Assembly: GCA_014058105.1 (NCBI GenBank)
Contig: JACGCM010001166.1
Location: 1,550,001 to 1,614,000, forward strand
Length of the DNA: 64,000 nt
Direction: 5' to 3'
Origin: Kingdonia uniflora
Lineage: Eukaryota; Streptophyta; Magnoliopsida; Ranunculales; Circaeasteraceae
Positions 57,487 to 64,000 of the stretch are shown piece by piece. How positions within the stretch are numbered: position 1 is the first letter of the stretch; every line of letters begins with the position of its first letter. The notes beneath the pieces were generated by a model that saw only the letters and a program-made list of their open reading frames with translations, was not told where the DNA came from and made no database searches. The translations under genes and the position numbers were made by a program.

Positions 57487-60424
57487 TAAGATTTGATAAT
57501 TTTAATAGCAAAATCCTGACCTAGGTAAACTCCACGATACCTTTGCTCAAGCATTAGAAGAAAGGTACTTACTTAACAGAATGATGGAAAACATTAATTA
57601 AAATAATTAAAGCAGTAGGGTTTTTAGTTCAAAACTTAAAAATCTCTACAGGACCTGGATGTAACTTTTTCTCCTACATATAACATTCTTTTATCGATCT
57701 CCAAATCGCCAAATCTTGGTCGTATACAATGCACTTAAATCTCCATGTTTTAAAGACTTATAATTTTTATTATCAGCCACCTCTACTCAGACATTTCATA
57801 TGGCATTCTATATATTCTACTTAAATTTCCATTGCTGTTAATTCCACTTTAGTTGCTGATTTGCTATAGCTCTCTTTTCAGATTGTATTAGCCTGGCAGG
57901 ATTCACCTCGATGATAGCTTTAATTTTAAGCTAGGGGGCACCAAAAAAAATAAGGCTTCTACGGTACATGAGAGATGCGTACATGTTGATATTATCCTCA
58001 TTGGTAGAGTTCACGCAAGCTTTACCTGCAGTGGCAATTTGTATGACTTTTTTTTCCTGCCATTTGTCTATGTTTTTATACCAAAATGATCACCTATTAT
58101 CATGTAAGCGAAAATGACTGTAAATGGATGATTTTATCAAACAGAAACCTATTCTCATAGAAATTTGATTTGTTTATACTAGTGATCCTTAGAATCTACT
58201 CGAAAAACTCTTCCATACAACTCTTATAATCAATGATTCACAGACTTAACTTCCATTATTTCCTACTAGTACTAATTAAATTTTTATTTAAGTGATGATG
58301 AACACATTAGAAATGTTCTAAACACTATTTTGTACTGCCAGATGTGGATTATCCACTAACCTTATACCCAAGGACACGACAGTTGCTTCAACAAGTTTTA
58401 CGCGTATCTAAGTTGTAACATTTATATTGCATGATGTTTCATAGTTTTCTAGATTTGATGTATTCTTATGATTTACTTAAGGACCCTTTGTCATTAGATG
58501 AGGTAGCCATAACAACTGCCTTGAGGCTAAATAATTGTCCCACAAAGAAGACTGTTTTTAAGCTAAAGGACATTTTCTAGACCTTGGGAAATTGTAAAAG
58601 AATTGTGTAATGTAGACATTGTCCCATACTAGCTTCAGAGGTTAATCAATATGAAGAAAAACATTTGGAAAACAAAAACTTCATTTCAAAAGTTGTGCAT
58701 GAGACAGAAAGTGTTAAAAACTATGCTTGCGGAAGCTAAATTAATCTAAATTAAAACTAAGATCTCTCAATTGCATAAAATAAAAGTCAATACCTAAGGT
58801 TTATGAGATTTACCCCAAACTCTACATATCTCTCTGAGTCTAAGCCTTTCTCTTTCACTCAAACCAACATAAGAAATAAACTAAGTTTAGGCTCTCTTTT
58901 ATATATAAGAAGAGACCTAACATAAATAAAAGCCTTAGTTAGACTTTAATTAGGAGATGTCTCCTAATTATAATATAAATCAAATAAACTACTTAGAAAT
59001 AACTAAAATAGAGAGAATGGTCATGCAAGTTGGAGAGACAACTGCCTACGTAGGTATTGTGATGGCCACGTGACTTATCAAAAAGAATAGCCCGTAAGTA
59101 GAAAAAATAAATTCAAAATAACATACCTCGCTTGTTGTAACTGCTTTATCAACCGCTTCAAGCAAGCCATCATTATCATGAGCACATCATTGCAAAGCAG
59201 AGACCCTTGTCATTAAAAGTAGACTAACAAAGCTCCATAATAAATCATAAAGTTGACGTACTAGTAGAATAAGGCACTAGCTGCACGTATCTACTATAGC
59301 TGATAAAATGAATTTTAGGGTTTTGATAGCAGAAATGATACAACTGAATACTCTAGTCATCAACAAATAGCAAACGTAAATGTTTAGGCAAATAAAAATG
59401 CAACCCCCTCCTCCCTTAATAAATGAATTCAACCCATGTTTATGTTTATACTAATGTAATATTTTGGCTTCTATTAGATTTATATTTATTGTCCAACCTT
59501 AGACCATCTATTTTTTGAGTTCTCTGCACTCTGCGATCATAATATAAATCATCATATATGCAGAATGGACGTAACCCTCAGTGGAGGCTGCACGTTTAAA
59601 GTTAAAATTACCCCATTTCCTTTTTTGCCCTCCATTTTCTTAAGTACATTTTGCCCCTTTCCTTTTAAGTACCTGTTGCAAGCTGGTAAGGTGTGATATA
59701 TCAGAGGAAAACCTTTCATATTACTTGTAGTTTATCCATCCTTCAGATAATATATCACACACCATTGGCGGCAGAATGATAAAGGCTTGAAATACTAATG
59801 GACCAGTAGGCTAACTTCCTTTTCACTCCCAGTAGCATTTATACTTCAGAAAATTCCGGTTTTGGGCTTTTGTTGTCTTTTTCATGCAACAAGTATCATA
59901 GACATCCAACGCCCCACCAAGACTTTAGCCACCAGTATTATGCATCTCAGAACACATCTTACTGGATGTCTCTTTTTTGATGTTTATATACATAAAGAAT
60001 ATCGATTTCAAAGTAAATTGAAAATTTATTTAATTTTTTTGAGTGGACACTTTGATCAATGGCTGATAACATATGTACTTAACTAGTTAACTGATATATT
60101 ATTTTTTGCATTAACCACTTAAAGACTCTTAGACTTTAAGAATGAAGTTCTATCCTTTTCTTTTTTGTTATTCCTCGTGTCCCAAGTTCAACGCAAATAG
60201 ATATCAGCTTTTGCAAAGGAATAAAAAATTACAAAGAAGCAAAGAAAAGCTTATTACATTCTCTCATGACAAATAAAATGTTATATTTGAATTTTAGTAA
60301 TACACTACTATTGCAATTGCTGATTAATTAAATAATAAAATCTAAGATGTATATTTTATTTTGCATATGATCAAAGTTCTTTAAAGTTAATTAAAATGCA
60401 AAAATTTTAAGCAGACAACAATAC
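57487..60424. other. Intergenic DNA with two small inverted repeats
   Basis: No exon is recognised. A perfect-looking palindrome TTAGGAGATGTCTCCTAA lies near 58955, and a hairpin with arms GGTGTGATATATC and (with a two-base insertion) its inverse near 59690-59762. The frame at 59862-60086 is not supported by any family. Confidence 0.4.
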
Positions 60425-60781
60425 CTAATTAGGAACAACGACACTTCCTACAAAAATAGTAACAAGTTTCTCAGCATGTGCAGCCTCAGACCTATTCAAA
60501 TATGAAGTTCCATTTGGGCTTATCTCTTCTTGTCCCATATATGAAAAGAAATATAAAACGTATAAGTAACTAGCTAAGTAAAAAAAATACGTTCGAATGC
60601 AATAAAAAAGTAACTGGTCAAGTACCTGGACGTAAAAAAACATGGGATGATTTGGTACTGGCCAGGGGAAATCAATTCCAGTTGACTGGTTTTCAACAAT
60701 GGTCACCCCATTTTGCAATGTACCTTCGGAGAAGCTGTTAGAGGGAAACTCTGAAAGAGATGGATGCATGCGGTATTGAAC
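60425..60781 (-). pseudogene. UPF1: Two exons of the RNA helicase UPF1
   Basis: Exon a (60781-60626) starts after GCAG and reads [38 protein letters not shown] and [14 protein letters not shown], ending at a GTACTT donor. Exon b (60540-60427) reads [20 protein letters not shown] and [16 protein letters not shown], then a stop. This is the conserved helicase core of UPF1, the ATP-dependent helicase of nonsense-mediated mRNA decay; QYRMHP is a superfamily 1 helicase motif. The acceptor before exon b has lost its AG (CATAT|ATGG), and the next exon (GVITPYEGQR) is absent. Neighbouring UPF1 exons were not found within 3 kb on either side. It is a partial, probably captured copy. Confidence 0.85.
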
Positions 60782-61758
60782 CTGCAGTTATACAAGTAAA
60801 AAGTATCTCAACCAACTTTAAATGATGAATATGAATTTCAAACTAAAAAAATTACTTGCATGCAGTAGGTGAAGTACTCAAGGGAAGTGCATGAAATTTG
60901 AATAGTAAACATGCCCACATAACAAATTCTGGTTAATTATATGGGCTATAAAATAATGATGCAGAATGATAGGAGATGTGGAGCGTCATAATGAATCTTA
61001 ACGGGATACAAAGCATGAAAGAGTCAATAGAGAACATGGAAAAAATCTTCAATAATGATGATTACAATACATAACTACCTTCCCAGTCTCTAAGTAGAAC
61101 TACATAAAGTGCAATATTGCAAAATGTTAGCAGAAATTAAAAACTATAATACTATGCTATTCCCAAGAATGGATGATCTAGTTAGTAACATATACTAAAC
61201 CTGCATATACATGCGACAGTGAAGGATAGAATGTTTACGAAAATATTGCAACAAATTTCAGTCATGAGTAGCATAAACTAATAGCTTGATAAACTGCCAC
61301 ACAGGAAAAGGCAAGGATAAAAAAAGTTGGAATGGAAAGGTTTAGGGGTAAAACAACAGTTATAGAGAGTGAGAAATACCTGTTAGACACAAACTATAAT
61401 TACCAAACAATATTCCCTATTTTTCATTATGCTTTCTGTTTCTTTCCAAATAAACCATAACCAAATGCCAAAATACTCCATAAAAACCTAGTCTACAATC
61501 CCAAGGCAACATCAAGTAAAAAAAATTGGTTTCCCTTCTACTGTGATTGAGATGCATTACTATTGCCCTAGATCTTTGACTCTGCCATTGCCATTAGTGG
61601 GATCGAAAGCTAGTTGTTATTAAAGATAACGATACTCCATTCTTTCCCGCCCTTCTAAAGTTCTCATAATAGCCATTGGCAAAACTTTGACTACACTGCC
61701 ATTAATCTAAATAAATAGTCAGAACAACACCTTACACAAATAGTTGGGGTTTTCACAC
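60782..61758. other. Intergenic or intronic DNA, nothing recognised
   Basis: The stretch is AT-rich, without recognisable coding or repeats. Confidence 0.5.
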
Positions 61759-62040
61759 CTTCCATTGTATTCGAGCTCACTGCTAAATTGTTTTGGTGGT
61801 TTTGTATTCCAAGATTTGCTTGTGTAGTATGAGTATGATCACGATTGACTGCAATTTCACCTTCCTCAAGTATATGTAAAATTATATTAAATAAAAAACC
61901 AATAATAAAATTTGAACAATAAGATATAAATACCTTCCATTGTATTAGAGCTCACTGCTAAATTGTTTTGGTGGTTTTGTATTTCAAGATTAGCTTGTCT
62001 AGTATGAGTATGGGTATGATCACGATCGACTATAATTTCA
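61757..62040. repeat. 175-bp tandem duplication containing the exon pair
   Basis: ACCTTCCATTGTATT.GAGCT begins at 61757 and 61932. About 105 bases at the start of each unit are nearly identical. Confidence 0.85.
61759..62029 (-). other. In-frame duplicated exon pair of an unrecognised gene
   Basis: Two near-identical minus-strand exons are bounded by AG and GT: 62029-61934 (96 bp) and 61848-61759 (90 bp). They read DRDHTHTHTRQANLEIQNHQ...NLAVSSNTMEG and NRDHTHTTQANLGIQNHQ...NLAVSSNTMEG. Both lengths are multiples of three and the six-base difference is two residues of an HT repeat, so both could be spliced in frame. The flanking introns are also duplicated (175-bp period). The family is not recognised. 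Together with the coding region at 62814-63377 on the same strand this may be one gene, but that is only a guess from position. Confidence 0.6.
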
Positions 62041-62813
62041 CAATTGTTATATAATTAAGTCACAACAATAACACAACATAACATAATGATAAGAACTAAT
62101 TAGAGAGTAAAAAAAGAACTAATTGAAGAGTAAAATTAGACGATTGTGAAAAGTAGAACAACTAATAAGAACCAGCCTACATCTGTTAACATAGCATAAA
62201 TTAGATCTGATAACTGTAATTAAGCTACCCATAAACACTAGATTCATGGGTAGTGCATTTTTGTTTTTTTGAGCTACAGAAAATTATTATTCATTTAAAT
62301 TTCTTTCTTGTCTACTCCTTGAGGCAAGGACCAATAAACCCAAAAATCAATGTCAATACATAATGTTCCAAAAGCAATCCTCCCCTCATATTTTGCAAAC
62401 TAATAAATAGTATTAGCCTTTATCCACAACATGCTGCTGATGGCATTGATAATCTCTAAGATGAAGCCTTTGTTTGAAATAACCTTTCTATAAGAGCTAA
62501 AATTCAATGTATGGAATTATAGAGCACAAATAATTTGTGGAGACCAATTTCAGAAAGAAAATATAAAACTGCGGTGCATGATAATCAAGTTACTTTGATG
62601 GTTTTGAAGAGAAGAACTATTTGGGTACTTGAACATCATGATATTGGGTTTATGTCCTTGATTTAAACTTGGCCCATGGTTTTAGGGATGAAGAAAGCAT
62701 CGGTAAGAACGTTCCTTCCTTTTGGTCTCTTAAAATCTTTAATAGTACAATAATTCGATCCTAATGCTTGGGGATATGGTAGATCCAGAGGTCTCTTAGC
62801 AGATGAAAAAGAG
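62030..62813. other. Probable intron or intergenic DNA
   Basis: No exon, repeat or RNA gene was recognised. Confidence 0.45.
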
Positions 62814-63377
62814 ATTTATTTTCCAGGTTCAAAGACTTCTTTGTGTGAAAATTCGACATTAATTGATATTTGAGGAAAATGTTTATCATATACGTCATGG
62901 TCGCTGAGAACAGAGTTAACCATAGATTCAAGAGAAAGTCCAGCTTGAGTTAACTTCATTGCATGATGAGCCCATCTAAGATTTGTACATGCAAGCAACC
63001 TTATTTTCTACTACGGGTGAGCTAGCCTCAGATTCCTCTTCTTTTGATGAAACTGGTTGCGACTTGAGAAGATAACACCCATATATAGTCTCAGATGGAT
63101 ATGTTGGATCTCCATTTTCATAAGGGAGAACTTCTTCTAAAGATACAGATTGGAAAGATGAGTCTTGCTGATAAACATTAATGAGGTCTCTTTTGAGAAG
63201 TTCGAAAAGTGATAAACTGTGACGTACAGTTCTTGACACTTTTTTTAGTAGGAATGTGAAAGTCCAAGAAACTCAATTTGACTGGACCTGGGGAGTTTCA
63301 GTCCATGCATCCCAACTGGATGTGGCTCCCAGAGATTGATAACGCAGATCCTGAGCTAGATTTGTTGCTTGTACCAT
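62814..63377 (-). pseudogene. Unrecognised coding region with one stop and one frameshift
   Basis: From ATG 63377 the minus strand reads MVQATNLAQDLRYQSLGATS and SSWDAWTETPQVQSN, then a stop. It continues in coding style with SLFELLKRDLINVYQQDSSF, QSVSLEEVLPYENGDPTYP, SETIYGCYLLKSQ and SSKEEESEASSPVVEN. A frameshift near 62990 leads to LRWAHHAMKLTQAGLSLESM, VNSVLSDHDVYDKHFPQ and EVFEPGK before a stop. The amino-acid composition is that of a real, soluble plant protein and the two halves join smoothly across the shift, so I think it is a decayed gene or has introns I have misplaced. I do not recognise the family. Confidence 0.5.
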
Positions 63378-63833
63378 CTTGAAAACCAGAGGGACAAGAA
63401 TAATATGGTGAAACTGTCATTTTATCTTCTATTCTCTCTTCAATATGAACTTTTCTTATCTGCCAATTTGTTGGCTTTTCGTGGTTTGCACTTTGTAATC
63501 TCGAAAGTTTCTATTATTGATGGATTGAAGAGGTGCCAGCGCATGAACATGTGCCTTAAGAGTATAGTTGGCAAGAGTTCACCTCAACCTATATCTTGAT
63601 CCACAGGCATTGCATAAAATTGACTTTCCAATTGGTCTTCTCCTCCAAAATGAGTACTTTTAGTTCTACAGTGGTTACAAGGACTCTGTCTACCCATGCA
63701 AGTGATTGGTCTCTCTTCAAATTAAACCTCCAATTAGAGTATTTCAAAATCAGCAATTCTTAGCTTTCTATACTAGTGGGTATTTCTCATTCTAACAAGA
63801 CTAATAGCAAACATGTCAGTGACATTAACGAGA
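63378..63833. other. Upstream flank of the right-edge coding region
   Basis: No separate gene was recognised. The plus-strand frame at 63369-63599 is probably chance. The stretch may hold the minus-strand leader. Confidence 0.4.
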
Positions 63834-63905
63834 CTCTCCCTCTCTCCCTCTCTCTATTTCAAATTAAAACACCCACACTCAGAGAGAGACTGAGAGAGAG
63901 AAGGG
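63834..63905. repeat. CT/GA microsatellite pair
   Basis: CTCTCCCTCTCTCCCTCTCT, then 30 bases later AGAGAGAGACTGAGAGAGAG. The two tracts could fold back on each other. Minus-strand CT tracts of this kind are common in plant 5' leaders. Confidence 0.85.
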
Positions 63906-64000
63906 TCATAGAGACATAATAAATGTGTGATTTTCTATGTTTTGAGATAGATAGGGGTTTACGATTATGGGATGTAATTTAAAACAAGGGGAAGAAGGTT

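Noticed and set aside
1..64000. tRNA, rRNA or CRISPR-like arrays
   Set aside because: No cloverleaf-forming T-loop/A-box pattern, rRNA block or regularly spaced identical repeat with unique spacers was found by eye. The regular repeats seen are tandem without spacers.

Overview
The window is plant nuclear DNA, most likely from a eudicot. It is AT-rich, host genes are broken into small exons with GT/AG borders, and LTR retrotransposons of typical plant lineages dominate (Ty3 Tat, Ty3 Athila, Ty1/copia). No bacterial, organellar or viral gene set is seen, and I did not identify the species. All family names come from recognising motifs by eye; no database search was run. I see no host gene that is clearly intact.

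1-14.4 kb is a nest of three retrotransposons. A plus-strand Tat element (1-7241) supplies an integrase end, a 194-bp tandem repeat, antisense ORFs with their own TATA-like boxes and a 3' LTR. It breaks the RNase H of a minus-strand Tat-type element (7242-11457: RT, protease, gag, primer-binding site, 5' LTR). That element in turn breaks the reverse transcriptase of a minus-strand Athila-type element (11458 to about 13.9 kb). From 14626 to 19165 lies a 4.54-kb TG...CA unit with a perfect 5-bp target duplication (cttct), read as a solo LTR.

20.6-34.3 kb holds two decayed minus-strand copia elements: 20580-24055, and 27239-34288. The second is broken by a 3.1-kb Athila-like insertion (29389-32531). 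A plus-strand Athila-like 3' end fills 24.1-27.2 kb. From 34.3 to 36.2 kb there is non-coding DNA with short tandem duplications.

36.2-53.2 kb is the most interesting part. It has a Helitron-like left end and a clear Helitron-type right end (short GC hairpin followed by CTAG). Between them are fragments of several unrelated host genes on both strands: a wall-associated-kinase-like fragment, a COR27/COR28-like gene, two exons of an ARA6/RABF1-type Rab GTPase, a NET3-like actin-binding protein, laccase exons, and several unrecognised spliced exons. A second, nested pair of CACTA-like inverted ends (40630 and 51172) encloses most of them. This is the pattern expected of a gene-fragment-capturing transposon, but the outer borders are inferred.

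53.2-64 kb holds a Tourist-like MITE with TTA duplications, the 3' exons of a CYP87-like P450, two exons of UPF1, an in-frame duplicated exon, and an unrecognised two-part minus-strand coding region near the right edge. The P450 and UPF1 pieces are isolated fragments. The exon pair and the right-edge region may belong to one decayed host gene.
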